This document shows, piece by piece, positions 10,360 to 21,720 of a DNA stretch of 64,000 nt. Source of the DNA: Ricordea florida (Eukaryota > Cnidaria > Anthozoa > Corallimorpharia > Ricordeidae); the NCBI GenBank assembly GCA_949710005.1, contig OX453286.1:11430742-11494741 (forward strand). Reading direction: 5' to 3'. The notes under the pieces are model-generated. The model worked only from the letters and a program-made list of their open reading frames with translations. It was not told where the DNA came from and did no database searches. The position numbers were made by a program, and so were the translations under genes. The stretch's first letter is position 1. Every line of letters starts with the position of its first letter.

Positions 10360-11610
10360 TCATGACACTATTATTCTGTCAGTCGCAGCTACTTTCAACT
10401 TACAAGAACAAATGTTGTTACATAGCATGGTAGCCTGAATTCTGTCTGTCACTAAGTGTACATTTAAATCAGAGTCAATTGCACAGACAACAAAATCACA
10501 ATGCATTCTCCCTGGCAAGGTTACCAACTGCTGCTGAACTTGATAGTAATAATTATGTTCTCTTTTCAGCTTGAAGGAGTCATTGACCTTCTCCAAACAA
10601 GAGCTCTTTTCCTGGACATACTTATCAAAGTCTGCATTTTTAATAGAAAAAGGACATTTCACTTCACCACATCCCAAACCACAACAATCGCATGACGTCA
10701 GGAAGTCTGGTGTGGCATGAAGAAATTGATGCTCCTTATTGATAAACAACCCACACCGTGTGAGCTTAAAGTTGATGTGGCTCTTGTTCATATGTGTTTC
10801 ATATGCTCTTATAGCATAATCTTCATATTTGCAGCCATGCATGATAGCCTTAGTGTTCACTTTATAAAGATGGGGATAATAAATGGACTTAATAAGTGAC
10901 TGGGAAGGTTGTGCTAGATTGGTATGATAGACTGCACCACTAACTGAGGCCTCAACTTGTCCAGATCGATGCCTAAAAAAACATGGGGCTTTAGCTTGGT
11001 CTCACGTGTCTTCTTCAATAATTTTGATCTCTTCATCTGACATGTTGATCTTTAACTCAATGCACTTTTGCAGGAGTTCTGGATATTCAAGGTCTAGATT
11101 GGAGGGCTCATAGAGATCTGGAAGCATAGGAACATTCTGGCTTTTGGCAACAAATTGCTCGGAGTACGGATTAATTAAACTCAGCACTAAAGTTTTCGTT
11201 TCACACTGGTTTAGTGCTTCATAAAATGTGTCCATTTCAACTTGAGAGGTCGGATGTGAAGGAATGGATGTTGCTTTCCTTGGATTTGAACTGTCATGAC
11301 AAGTCATTGTGTCTAGAGAGTCGATTCTAGTGTCAAGGTTTTCCTTAACCTTTTTTGCAGAGCTGAAATCAATGTCCTGGACTCTTGGGTAGGGCACTTC
11401 GTTCACATATGTAGGTAAGAGCCACGCGCATTTAACTTGGGTGCATGCCATCTTCCCGTTGACACGTGTCCGGCATTCTATGTAGAAAATAGCACTAGCA
11501 AAATGTGAGCATGTTTCAGCGAGACCAGCTTTACAGCCTAGGCAGTGTGCCGAGAGAATTGTTCCATCGTTGTCAGCTATAATCCAAACATTTACGAGGG
11601 AATCATTCAT
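10360..11610 (-). pseudogene. SWIM zinc finger + YqaJ-type exonuclease, decayed
   Basis: Reading downward from 11610. The first part has VWIIADNDGTILSAHCLGC and GLAETCSHFASAIF, a SWIM-like C-x-C...C-x-H zinc finger, then WLLPTYVNEVPYPRVQDIDF. The second has RHRSGQVEAS, SLIKSIYYP, GCKYEDYAIRAYE, LHATPDFLTSCDCC, GCGEVKCPFSI and YYYQVQQQL. The D...E-V-K series is the catalytic signature of lambda-exonuclease/YqaJ-type nucleases. The two parts belong to one frame interrupted by a TGA at about 11002 and a one-base loss in a T-run near 10976. SWIM plus YqaJ proteins are multicopy in cnidarian genomes and are thought to belong to mobile elements. Substrate presumably DNA ends. Confidence 0.8.
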
Positions 11611-11778
11611 TTGCTGGGAGTGACGAACTTTGCTCTACTCAGTAGAGCAATCACCAGTAATGTAATTGTGGTAGCACTTAATTAAACCCCTGTAACTTTG
11701 TTGGCTCCTTTTACTGGAAATATTGAAACAATATCAAGTGCCAAGCTGCTTAGTTCTGTCAAGAGACAACTTTTGGAC

Positions 11779-11993
11779 TGGAATTGACGACCATTACGCA
11801 CATGGCACAGTGATTGTTAAAATGTTTATACAGCTAGCCCGCTTTACTCAATTTGATTGTTTTGTTTATATGATTGAATTAAGTCAAATAGATTTAATTG
11901 TATATTTTCATTTCAGATCGAATAAAAATGATCAGTTATACGATTTGCAAGTATTCTTATTTAACGGACCGTCTTGATTCCTACGAAACACCA
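11779..11993 (+). repeat. 5' LTR remnant of BEL/Pao element (3' portion only)
   Basis: 215 bp closely matching 15946-16160 in the same orientation (shared TGGCACAGTGATTG, CTAGCCCGCTTTACTC, TTAACGGACCGTCTTGATTC, ending ACGAAACACC). The downstream copy extends about 560 bp further upstream, so this LTR has lost its 5' part. It ends with CA. Confidence 0.75.
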
Positions 11994-12002
11994 TTCGATT
12001 TC

Positions 12003-12020
12003 TGGCTAACCAAGGTTCGA
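12003..12020 (+). promoter_or_regulatory. Candidate primer binding site
   Basis: TGGCTAACCAAGGTTCGA starts 9 bp after the LTR end, where a BEL/Pao primer binding site is expected, and begins with the TGG that pairs with a tRNA CCA end. I could not assign a tRNA. Confidence 0.3.
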
Positions 12021-12042
12021 AGAGAATTTAAGATGATAAACA

Positions 12043-12948
12043 ATGGCTGAAGCAATGGGAAACGCCATTAAACGGGCCAAAATAAAACAAAGAAACTGTA
12101 AGGGCATGCTAACCCATCAAGGAAACATTGTTTGCCATAAGGTATCTGGTAACCGGCCAGCGGAAGATGTTAGAAAAGAATTGGAAAAATATGAACTGGC
12201 ATTCATAGATTTGTTATCAAAACATGAGGAACTCACAATGCTCATCAAAGACGACGAGGAATTTGAGCACGAAGAGGCATGGATAAGAGGACACGTACTT
12301 AAAGGTTGCAATTAACGCAGAAGATTATCTAAAGGAACGATCAGCCTCAAGTCAAAACACACATGAAAAAACCACCACCAGAATTTCTGTTACTGTCAGC
12401 CCACATGTAGAAAAGAAGAAAAATTATGCCAAACAAGATGAGATGTGCTCTCCAAGTGCAGCTAACCAGAAAGAAAACAAGATGATCTCATCTTCCAGCC
12501 AGCAAGAAGACGCCCCCGGACCACAGAATTCTGTCATCAACTTACAAACTGCCGACAACATGACAATGCTAACCAGTGACCCTACAAAACATAACACCCC
12601 TACCAACAACACAAATGGAAACATCCCGCAGTTAGCCTTTCGAATGGAAAAACCAAAAATGCCCAAGTTTTCTGGCGACGTAAGGGAATTCGCAATCTTC
12701 AAAACGGACTTTAAACACCTGATTGAAACAAGATACTTTAAGCGTGACTCGATAACTCTTCGAAGGGCAAGCTTGCACGGAAAGCCTTTGGAGTTGATAA
12801 AGGAATTAGCCAGGACTATGATGCTGCATGGGAGTATCTGGAATCAATCTATGGAGACCCGTGATTTGTTGCTGACACCATTACACAAGATATCACCCAA
12901 TTGAAGCCTTTGTGTGACGGGGAAGATGCATGTTTTTGTGACTAAGGT
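12043..12948 (+). pseudogene. BEL/Pao Gag (DUF1759-type), truncated
   Basis: Gag-like region of a BEL/Pao retrotransposon. The first part (12043-12315) has a helical N-terminus with DVRKELEKYELAFIDLLSKH. After a frame change the second part (12443 on) holds a Ser/Asn-rich linker and then the DUF1759 core: MEKPKMPKFSGDVREFAIFK, TDFKHLIETRY, LHGKPLELIK, then YDAAWEYLESIYGDP and ITQDITQLKPL recoverable in a neighbouring frame, with a stop at GDP. It sits directly after the LTR and primer site. Similarity stops near 12948, where Harbinger-related DNA takes over; the zinc knuckles, protease, RT, RNase H and integrase core are absent. Confidence 0.82.
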
Positions 12949-13213
12949 ATGGGTCGCACTTGGCAAAATTTTGCCAGAATTTGTTCACTTTGCGGTAGAA
13001 ATCTGTCATCGGGCCACTTTGCCTAGTGCGACCCTAAATTTTCCGGTCGGCAAAAACTTTGCAAATCAGCCAAAACATCAAACATGCCATTGTGCTTAGG
13101 TGGGGCAGGCAGATTTTCGAAAAGTCAAGCTAAACAATAGGAATCACAGTGGTAACTGTTAACGCTTGTCAGTGAAACACGAAACACGATCTACTTGAAC
13201 CTTTTACCACTCT

Positions 13214-14013
13214 ATGCAAGGTGGGGAAGCACTGCCAAACACCCTACAGGAAATGCCGCAGTCATGGATGTCGAGTACTCCACAAGCAAGAGCTTCACAA
13301 GCGAGTGCTTCACAAGCGGGCTCTTTGCAAACTTCACAAATGCACAGTTCACCAGCAGGAAGTTCGACTTCTTCGTCCTCCCCATCATCTCCTGAGGCTG
13401 CGGATCAACCTGGAAAACGAGCCTACGACCGATGGTCAAATGATGAAGAAAAAATGCAACAGCAGTCAAGCTCGTAAAGCATGGGACAAAATTGCCAAAC
13501 AAATGAAATTAAAGTTTGGCATGACGAGAGCCACCGAAAGGTACCAGAAGAAAATAAAGTACCTCGTTGACAGGTACGGACTTGGAAAAGATTGGAACAG
13601 TAAGCAAACCGGTGGGCAATTGAGAAAATCAGCTCACTTTGAAGAAATTGATACGGTTATGGGTTGTCGCGAGATCATGACTCTAGGTAACGTAAAAGAA
13701 GGTGGGAGCGCTGTGTCAGAGAGTGAAGAGGCTACCAGCGAACAAGGTGACTGCATTGAAAAGAAAGAGGTGAGAATGTCGAGAAAAAAAGACCAAAAAG
13801 AGGGAGAGCGAGGAGGAGGACAAGAATGAAGACAGGAAGATGTTTTGGGCCACCTTTACTGGACTGGAAACACAGCGGGACGATATGAACAATTTCGTAA
13901 ACAATTTTACGCAAATACAAGAGCAACAGCTCACCACAATGAATGCTTTGGTGGGGGCATTAAGCAAGTTGTTGGGAAACCAGCAAGACTGCATGAACAG
14001 CCTTTTCCTTTAG
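13214..14013 (+). pseudogene. Harbinger A Myb/SANT-like DNA-binding protein, decayed
   Basis: Accessory (ORF1) protein of a PIF/Harbinger transposon. After a Ser/Gln-rich leader with repeated Ala-Ser-Gln units comes RAYDRWSNDEEK, the start of a trihelical Myb/SANT-like domain. About a dozen residues are then missing, with a frame change near 13455, before ARKAWDKIAKQMK, ERYQKKIKYLVDRY and DWN.KQTGGQLRKS.HFEEID. A second frameshift in an A-run near 13790 leads to an acidic stretch and a helical tail (MFWATFTGLETQRDDMNNF ... SKLLGNQQDCMNSLFL) ending at 14013. It faces the transposase gene, the usual convergent Harbinger layout. Confidence 0.8.
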
Positions 14014-14349
14014 GAACATTTTTTTTATTTGAACATTTCTTGATATTCTTTGTTTCAGTTTACTTATGATTATTGCTTACATTTGCTTTTTATACAAAAA
14101 ATATTGCTTCAAAAAATTTTATTTTCCAGTGTATTATTTGTTGCTGATTCTTAGGTTATTAGCAAATTATTTTTTGAGATATTTTTGTGTATGTTTATTG
14201 CATTATTTGAAATTATATGCCATTGGCTGTTTCATGAAAAGATGATCAACTTAACTTTGTAACTTTGTTCCTCACAAGTTACTCAAAATATTTATTTTTG
14301 CTGATTATTATTTGTCAACATAAATGTTGAGCACATTATTCCAATTAGG

Positions 14350-15012
14350 GCGGTATTAAAAAAAAAAATTGAATTTCAAATGTAGTCTTTTAGAATCTCC
14401 CTCATTATCTCCATCCCGAATAACATTGGGTCCTACATTAGGAGGACAGGGGTTGTCGTCATCGTTATCTTCTTCTTCCCAGTCGTCCCCCCAATGGGAT
14501 GCAGAGGTTATGAAGAACTGCACAAGCTATAGCATTTTTAACAGCAAACGCGATACTACTATCGAAACGTTTCTGTAATACCCTCCATCGACTCTTAAGT
14601 AAGCCGAATGCACATTCGCCTTTTACTCTAGCAGAAGGAAGTTCCTTGTTGAATTTAATTTCATCACGATCTCTGGTACCATCAGGGTATGGTTTCATCA
14701 ACCATGGACTAAGTGGATTCGCACTATCCCCAACGAGGTACGGGCCTAGACCATTGATATGAACAATTGGTGCAGAAAGGATTTCTCCCCGCTTTGCTTT
14801 CCTAAAAATTGGGCTGCGCCTCAAAACGCGAGCGTCATGCATGCTTCCAGGGAAGCCACAAGCAAAATCTAAGAAAAGCTTTTTGCCATTAACGACTGCC
14901 TGGATTATAATGTCATACTGTTGGCATCGACTAAAATAATTTACTGCACTGTCCTTTGGAGCTATTATTCTTACATGCGAGCCATCAATCGCACCAACAA
15001 TGTGCAGAAGCT
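14350..15012 (-). pseudogene. Harbinger A transposase (DDE_Tnp_4), truncated
   Basis: PIF/Harbinger nuclease. Reading down from 15012: HIVGAIDGSHVRIIAPKDSA, YDIIIQAVVNGKKLFLDFAC, GFPGSMHDARVLR, GPYLVGDSANPLSPWLMKPY, RVKGECAFGLLKSRW and a C-terminal NDDDNPCPPNVGPNVI region. The Asp of GAIDG, the Asp of VGDSA and the Glu of GECAF are the expected catalytic residues and are intact. A G-run frameshift near 14480 puts the acidic tail out of frame. The N-terminal helix-turn-helix half is missing: the homology stops exactly where BEL integrase sequence begins, so a deletion fused the two. Confidence 0.85.
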
Positions 15013-15333
15013 CTGAGGAACCCCCGACAGAGAGTCGAGTTCATACAGAAGATAGTGGATACCTTCTGGAGACTTTGGACCAGAGACGTGTTTCCGTCAA
15101 TGGTCCCAAGAAAAAAGTGGAATGTTTAAAGGCGCACTGTAAGAGTGGATGACATAGTCATAGAGAATTCCAACTCCGTTCGCAGAAACTGGACCATTGG
15201 AAGAATCATCAGTGTCTACCCAGGAAAGGATGGCAGAGTTCGGAACGTTAAGGTTAAGACACCGACCTCAGAGTATCAAAGGCCGATTACAAAGATTGTA
15301 GTCATTTGTCCCACAGAAGGATACGAGGACTGA
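15013..15333 (+). pseudogene. BEL/Pao Pol C-terminal domain (DUF5641-like)
   Basis: In one frame: RVEFIQKIVDTFWRLWTRDV, PSMVPRKKWN, VRVDDIVIEN, WTIGRIISVYPGKDGRVRN, VKVKTP and RPITKIVVICP, ending at a stop at 15331. This is the tail that follows the integrase of BEL/Pao elements. One internal TAA lies at 15127. The preceding residues belong to the Harbinger transposase on the other strand, so everything between Gag and this tail has been lost. Confidence 0.85.
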
Positions 15334-15374
15334 CCAGTTAGTCGTACAGTCTAGGATTAGGACCTTGCCCTCAT

Positions 15375-15386
15375 CGGGGCGGAGGA
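15375..15386 (+). promoter_or_regulatory. Polypurine tract of BEL/Pao element
   Basis: GGGGCGGAGGA lies directly before TGTTAACATG, the expected purine-rich plus-strand primer just upstream of a 3' LTR that begins with TG. Confidence 0.5.
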
Positions 15387-16160
15387 TGTTAACATGTATG
15401 ACGTAGGAGTTGAAATATGTGAAACATTAGGTTTGCACATGCCCACCGGAAATATAAGGCTAGGTTAAAGTTCAATTTTGACTAAGCAATCGTTTAGTTC
15501 TTACTGGAGGTCTTGTCGGAGACTGTTCGTGACTTATTATATCACATTTCTGCTTCCAAACATGCATGTTAGACCAGATAAGAAAAACTGCACATTAACA
15601 AGATAAATAAGTATCAAATGTGTAGATACTGTCTCAAGGCTAAAGAGAAAATGTACTTGATCGAATTGTGATTGTGAGCGATAGGATTCTTGTGAGCTGA
15701 AACCGTGAGTCATTAAAACAGTGAAGTATCGGAACACCTGCAGACTATTTCGTCTCATTTTCCTAAAGTCTCCTTTTGACTGCAATTCACTGCTTACCCA
15801 CTATGCTTTCGACGGCTATCCAGATTAAGAAAAGCTAAGAAAACTTGCCACAGAAGTAAGTGTGCTGCCACTGTTTGTTATGTCGTATATCATTTCAGTT
15901 TTGTTACTTTGTGTGAATTAAACGTGCCTTTTAATGTTACGTGCATGGAATTGATGACCATTAAGCACATGGCACAGTGATTGCTAAAACGTTTATACAC
16001 CTAGCCCGCTTTACTCAATTTGATTGCTTTGTTTATATAAGACTGATTTAGTCAAATAGATTATATCGTATATTTTAATTTCAGATAAAAAAAAAACGAT
16101 CAGTTAGAGGATTTGCCAGTATTGTTACTTAACGGACCGTCTTGATTCTTACGAAACACC
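15387..16160 (+). repeat. 3' LTR of BEL/Pao element
   Basis: It starts with TGTTAACATG after the polypurine tract and ends ACGAAACACC. The last 215 bp match the 5' LTR remnant at 11779-11993 with scattered differences. A short minus-strand ORF inside (15537-15785) has no recognisable motif. hAT transposase sequence starts immediately after the LTR. Confidence 0.65.
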
Positions 16161-16164
16161 CTAG

Positions 16165-16753
16165 CAAGACGATGTGTTTCAGTACAGCCAAGCATGCCCA
16201 GGATAATTCAAAAGCACGTTCTCAGAAACAATGCACCAGCTCCAACCTCTGAAGACTATTACAGGATCAAATCGGCAACAGACTTCCTTAACCATGCTCT
16301 TTCACAACTGGACAGCAGATTTAAAGAGCATGTTTTTGTGTGCAACAAAGGATTTTCAGTGATTCCTTCTATTTTGTTGGCTACTACAGGTTTACCAGCA
16401 GAGCTTTTGTTGGGGGAAAGAATGTGGAAGGGGAAAAATGATATAAGAAAAGACATCCCTGATGGCATAGATGCCACCCTGGAAAAAACTGACAAGGGTC
16501 CTTAAGTGAATATATATATTATACTTCAAATCCTGATAACCATACCCATTTCATCTGCATCTTGTGAAAGGTTCATCTCAGCCCTCTGAAATCTGAAGAC
16601 TTATTTGAGAAGTACAATGGTCCAGGATAGACTGAATGGATTAGCACTGATGCATACCCATAGAGAAATGGAATTAGACCTTGAACAAATTATAGACTTA
16701 TTTGCTAATTTACATCCCAGAAGAATGAGAATGGAAAATATTTTAAATGAATA
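16165..16753 (+). pseudogene. hAT transposase C-terminal fragment, decayed
   Basis: Contains PRIIQKHVLRNNAPA, SEDYYRI, FLNHALSQLDSRF and ALLLGERMWK-like blocks (to 16505). After frame changes it continues CERFISAL, LKTYLRSTMVQDRLNGLALM, HTHREMELDLEQIIDLFA and RMRMENIL, ending at TAA near 16753. The last part is the hAT C-terminal dimerisation domain (pattern C-E-R-x-F-S...L-K-T-Y-L-R-S-T-M). The catalytic part upstream is absent, since the BEL LTR ends right at its edge, which suggests the BEL element landed in or was joined to this relic. Confidence 0.82.
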
Positions 16754-18270
16754 ATTTTATACCAGGCAGTCACTGGTTTTTCAAGAGTACTTGTGCGTTA
16801 CATTCCATCAGGATTGATGTAATCCTTAAACTGATGGGGAACAGTACAGATACATAACTGGTGTCTGTGGTACAATTGTATTAATACTAATATCTGGACA
16901 AAAAAAATCATTCTTCAATAGTTTTTAGAGTTATTTTTCCACTGACACTGGATGATCAATAAGCTTAAAATAAATGGCTTTCACATATTCTCTCAGTCTG
17001 AGCTCACTGGACCACATCATTTTATACACTGACCTATAAGGCTGAAAAAGGCAAGTATGATTCCAACTTTTCAGTTTTGCTGATACATTTACGTAACAAT
17101 GATGTTTCTTAATATTCAATAATAAATCTTGATATTTTTTTTCCTCCATTCGTACCATGAGTTGGCTGAGCTGATTCCCGTTGGAGAGTTATTTGCACCC
17201 CCACAAGCATCCAAGACAGCAATCCAGTCAGCAGATCTTCTACACCTTCAAAGGCAGCCCTCAATCTTAATTCACATGCTAGACTCCTTACACACAGAAA
17301 GGAAAATTTCTAGACAAAAAAAATTCTTGATGTATTCAAAAACTGTATAACTCTCTTGCTTAGTTTAATATTATTCTGGTTTGTCTGTGTAAATACACAG
17401 TAATGATTTTTTTGTACAGAATTATGCCTTTCTGAGGCAGTGCTGTTTGTGTCTGAATGACGTGAAGTGCTCTCAGAATGCAGAAACCCCCCTACTTAAG
17501 TTGGGGCAAATCACTTGTGTAAAATGCTCAATCCAACCCTGTTGCATAAAACACACAAAATACATTGATAAAAATTGTAAAAGCAAGCAATCCTGCTAAT
17601 GAAATTGTTAATATGTACCATGTATTCTCTCACTTTTTATAGAACTATTGAAACATTTAGACTATTTTAAGGTTTCTTAAATTATATACATATTAATATA
17701 CTCAGCTACTAAGTTCTTTCCTTCTTCATTAATTTTTTCTTTATATTTAAGAAATTGCTGTTTTCATGCCTTACAATGTCAACAGAGGAATCAAATAGAC
17801 ATAGCATGAAGCTACATGTACACTAATTATGTACCAAAGGAGTGTAACCCAAAACACGCAATTCAATGGTCCACAGTTTTGACACTCCTGTCTAGTGTCT
17901 TCTTCACGGGTGGCACACAGAGGTGCCAAATGATAACCAAGCATATCAGCAGAACAAGTACAATGGCAAAGTGAGTAACCTGACTTGATCAAAGACAACT
18001 TATCATGAGACTGAAATTATGCCCTTGAGAATAAAGAAGGAGAGAGTATCAATCCACAGCAGTGAAGTCATTATCATCTGCTTCTTTATCATGATAGACA
18101 TTTGGCTGATTTTCATGATTTCAAATCAGGTAAATCAGCCTACTTAGAGCAGTGGTACTGTATGTTGTACAAAACAGTCAAAAAATGTATGAAGTCCTCT
18201 TTATAACTTCTTTCTGAAAATACATGTAACACAGACCTACAAAAAGGTGAAGCAAAGTGACCTTGAGCAT
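16754..18270. other. No convincing gene
   Basis: AT-rich. Two minus-strand ORFs (16931-17158; 17771-17998, with a C-x-C...C..C Cys-rich run) were examined and have no family I recognise. Treated as non-coding. Confidence 0.4.
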
Positions 18271-18400
18271 TTAATAATAATAATAATTTTATTTACATAG
18301 TGCTAAAATCCACTAGTTGTCCAAAGCACTTTACAAAAATTACAATAAAAATAATATGATATGACAATATAAAAATAAAAAAAAAAAACTAAAAGAAAAA
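18271..18400. repeat. Interspersed repeat with TAATAATAATTTTATTTACATAG head
   Basis: An AAT microsatellite followed by TTTTATTTACATAGTGCTAAA and CCAAAGCACTTTACAAAA. This head-and-core arrangement is common in short interspersed repeats of marine invertebrates. It ends in an A-rich tract. Confidence 0.5.
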
Positions 18401-20570
18401 AATGATGTACAAAATACCATTTTCATCTATGATTCTGCACTTATTCTATGGGACCCTTTCCAAAGCAATGTAAAATATGTTTCCTAAGACATGCACTCAA
18501 CCCAATGTCGACAATCAACCTGCCACAACATGTTATACACAAGGAGGAAAAATAAAGTAAAATAAATAAATGAATAAATAAATGAAAAGAATTTAATCTA
18601 TTTTTATCGGTAAGTGCTTGTGGCTTTGTTAACTATTACACCTGACTTATTTTTCTTTTCTTAAGTAAAATGTAATTAACTCAATTACTGTACTTAAATG
18701 TTGACTTCGTAATATTTTCATGTTTTGTCAATAATCTTTATTTGGTGTAAATGATAGTGTCCATACTCGCGCTATGATTAGCTTTCCTATACACAGGTAG
18801 TCTGCATTTTGTAACTTTATTTTTTGAATGGTAACTAAGTAATTAAAGATGTTGTTGGTAAAAAAGTTGTTTGTAGAGCAGGCATGCACCCCCCAAGCAA
18901 TGCCTGCAAGAGACACACAAAGATCTTGCTCTTTGCTAGATGAGTAGGAAGATGGTGACGACTTCCAGTCTGCCAGCACGTCTGTTAAGAGGAACCTGGC
19001 AGAATAACTTGACTCAGACAGAGAACAGGAGGAAGAGGAGAAAACAATAAGAAAGAAAAGAAGATAAAATAGGTTTTTCCTGTTTATTAAGTAATTTTAA
19101 GCTGAAAAAGGAAATTTTTTACACAAAATTAAATATGACCATGCCCACAAGACATTGTAGGTAGTGTGAAAATATTGATTTTTGCCCATTTCTAGGACAA
19201 GAAACTTCAAAATTGTATTCTAAATGTTCCAAATGTTAATGTGAATTACTTCACATCAAGTAAAAGCAAATTTGAAAAATAACTAATTTTAGCCCATGTT
19301 ACACTTTTGTACCTTTGGATTGTGCCATTGATCACCATAACCACACTTCTTATACAAGAAACACTGCATGACAAGTGATGGAGTGACAACCGAAGGGTGC
19401 ATTAGTAACAGCCTGGAAAATTCTGCTTCGCAAAGATAGGAAGAGCCAACACTGAAGGATCAAAAAGCAACGTAACTATGAACACTTAAGAGCAAACAGG
19501 TGGAAAGGCAACATGAAAGTATCTTCTTAGGGTGGATTGGGAGGGAATGGTGTGGTGTTGAGCAGCACAGGAGTTGTCCATTCGGTTGTTATGTTGCAGG
19601 TTCTTGTTACATGTCACATACCCTAAGCCAAATAACCTAATATTCTGCATGAGTTGAATAATAAATCCTAAATCCCAGAAAATCTCAATCACTGCAGCAA
19701 AGTTTTAGTAACATTTTTAAGGGTTTGTTAGAGGGTAGAATGATCCTTGATAGCAGGACGACTACGGCTATAGTGCCTCTTCTTTCAACGATATCATTGG
19801 GACTAAGTCATCAAAGCCAGTGTCCAAGTATGACTGCCTGGGTGTTCATCTAGCCACAACTCTCACGTCTGCGATGCAAGTTATAAGATGGCAAAGACAG
19901 TGCCACAGTGGCTGGAAGCTCTCAGAAGACCCCACCTTCCAACCACCCAAGCAAGTACCATCCACAAAGCACCTACAGGGTACAAGTACAGGTATATTAC
20001 CATTTTTGGATAATAGTGATATCTGCTCAAGTACATGTAGTGAGTATACCCTGGCAGGGTATAAGATGAGATTTAAGATGAGCAAAGAAAGTATTGGATG
20101 TGTGGAAAGTGATCGTAATGATCTGTTCAATCAGTTGAGTAACTATGACAGCAGTTACTCAGAAGAAGATTATTTTGGGGTTTGCTCGTATATTGGATAA
20201 CAAATATGCCAAACAATGCAGACATGGGTCTGCCAGCAGACAAAATAGCAGTAGCATTGATTCCTGAAGAGCTGCCTCTGCAGCCAGAACATTTGGTGGC
20301 TGCAAAAACTAAAATTGACTGTATGATTCAGAAGCAATTTAGCCTCCATTCTTAAGAAAAGGGCATCACAATTCTTTGATTTGAATCGCTGAAACTAGTC
20401 AAGGATCTTTTTGTTAACTTCATTTTGGAGGGTTTATGTAGAACACTGACAGCGTTAAAAAACTTTTGTTTGTCTTTAAAAATGAAAACACCTTTTTGGG
20501 ATTGGCTACCACTTTGAAAAATTTAGGAGACAAGTGGCTACCAGAAAAAAATCAAAGGCTCCTTCGAGCT
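18401..20570. other. No confirmed gene; unassigned ORF at 19820-20200
   Basis: Mostly AT-rich. A plus-strand frame open from about 19755 to 20200 (start codon 19820, 126 residues), and a short continuation MPNNADMGLPADKIAVALIP with EELPLQPEHLVAAKTK near 20206-20355, look more protein-like than chance. I cannot name a family. A minus-strand ORF at 18728-18979 likewise has no recognisable domain. A (AAATGAAT) simple repeat lies at 18555-18590. Confidence 0.35.
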
Positions 20571-21100
20571 ACCTCATGGTATGTGGTAATTATTCCATGA
20601 AGTGCTGTCCTTTCCCCAGACCATGAAGTGTTCATTCCGAATAGTTCGTTTTGTGCACTCTTGCTACGACTGATCGATTACTCCTCGTCCAACTTGGAGA
20701 CATCGTCACTCTTAAGACTTTAAAACCCATTTCTTTGCCCTCGAGCATTCTTGAACACATTTCCTGTTCGTTCGCGAGATCGTCAACAGTGTATTTTGAT
20801 CAAAGATGGAGCGAAAGGAACGAAAACCCGCCTTGACAATCTTTGCGTCGGCCACAACACAACAGACGCCATTTTGTAAACATGTGCTGCCGCTTTGTCT
20901 CACCCCCTCCCCCCACATATGTGAACATAAAACAATTGCACGACTTTGTGGACGAAACCAAACCTAGTAGGGGAGATAGGGGGAAACCTGTTTAATTTAC
21001 ATTTAATGCGGATTTAATGCATAAATTAATGTCTAACGGGAATGGAGTGACAAATCCAACCATTACTACACCTCATGGTATGATATACATACCATGAGGT
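20571..21100. mobile_element. MITE copy 1, TIR CCTCATGGTATG with TA duplication
   Basis: It starts (TA)CCTCATGGTATG and ends CATACCATGAGG(TA), with an extra inverted copy just inside the right end so that the right terminus folds into a hairpin. The interior closely matches 34086-34616 in the same orientation. TA flanks suggest a Tc1/mariner-type non-autonomous element. Confidence 0.8.
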
Positions 21101-21310
21101 AAAAAGGTAACTTCACACCCTGCTTCAGGTAATATTCTTTGTAATTTTACCTTCGATGACTCCGAGTCTATTTTCACTTTTGCAAACTAATGAACCATAA
21201 CAATTTACTTGTTATGAGAAATTGACCTTTGCCAATATCACACGTTTGTATGTCCATATACAAACAGTTTTGACAGTTCTTCCTAGCAAAGAGAAATAAT
21301 GGCGCATAAT
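21101..21310. other. No recognisable gene
   Basis: AT-rich spacer between the MITE and the HIRAN-like relic. Confidence 0.4.
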
Positions 21311-21314
21311 CTTG

Positions 21315-21720
21315 AATTGACCTGATGTTTGTCATTACTTGTCAACCTTGCCCAGTTCATTCTTGAAAACAATGTTCCTTCTTTCACTAAAAATTCAATG
21401 TGCAAGGCACTTGCATCCCTTCTCCATCACCCCAGTTCATAGCCTTTCCAGTATGTACTGCAGTGCAGGAATTTTACTTGTTGGCCTGCAAAAAATTAAA
21501 AATGATCTTTGCAAATCACCCAGTCTTTCCTTTCATCAAATGTCCAACCACCCTGTCTGCTTTGCAACATTCACACCATACCTGTCAACAATGTTTTGTG
21601 GTTCTCGTACTGTTGTCAACTCCTCAACAAGTTACAGAGACCATATATATGTGATATCCTTTGATCAAAGAATCCAGTTTGTAACTGCCACAGTCCTCAC
21701 ATGTTTTTGCAGAGGCTATT
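21315..21720 (-). pseudogene. HIRAN-like domain relic of a cnidarian repeat family
   Basis: On the minus strand, with several stops, I read SLIKGYHIY, then VVGHLMKGKTG, FAKIIFNFLQA, VHTGKAMNWGDGEG and MQVPCTLNF. This order (I-x-G-Y-H-V-Y ... V-G-H-L-P ... G-L-x-I-P-C-x-L) belongs to a multicopy cnidarian domain that resembles HIRAN, a DNA-end-binding fold. At least four stops or frame changes. The 157-residue plus-strand ORF over the same span is its antisense shadow. Confidence 0.45.

Noticed and set aside
11220..11778. Full-length 5' LTR of the BEL element
   Set aside because: This stretch is the SWIM-YqaJ gene plus unrelated DNA; only the last 215 bp of the LTR match.
17771..17998. Cys-rich minus-strand ORF
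   Set aside because: Cysteine spacing fits no domain I recognise, there are no splice signals and no neighbouring exons.
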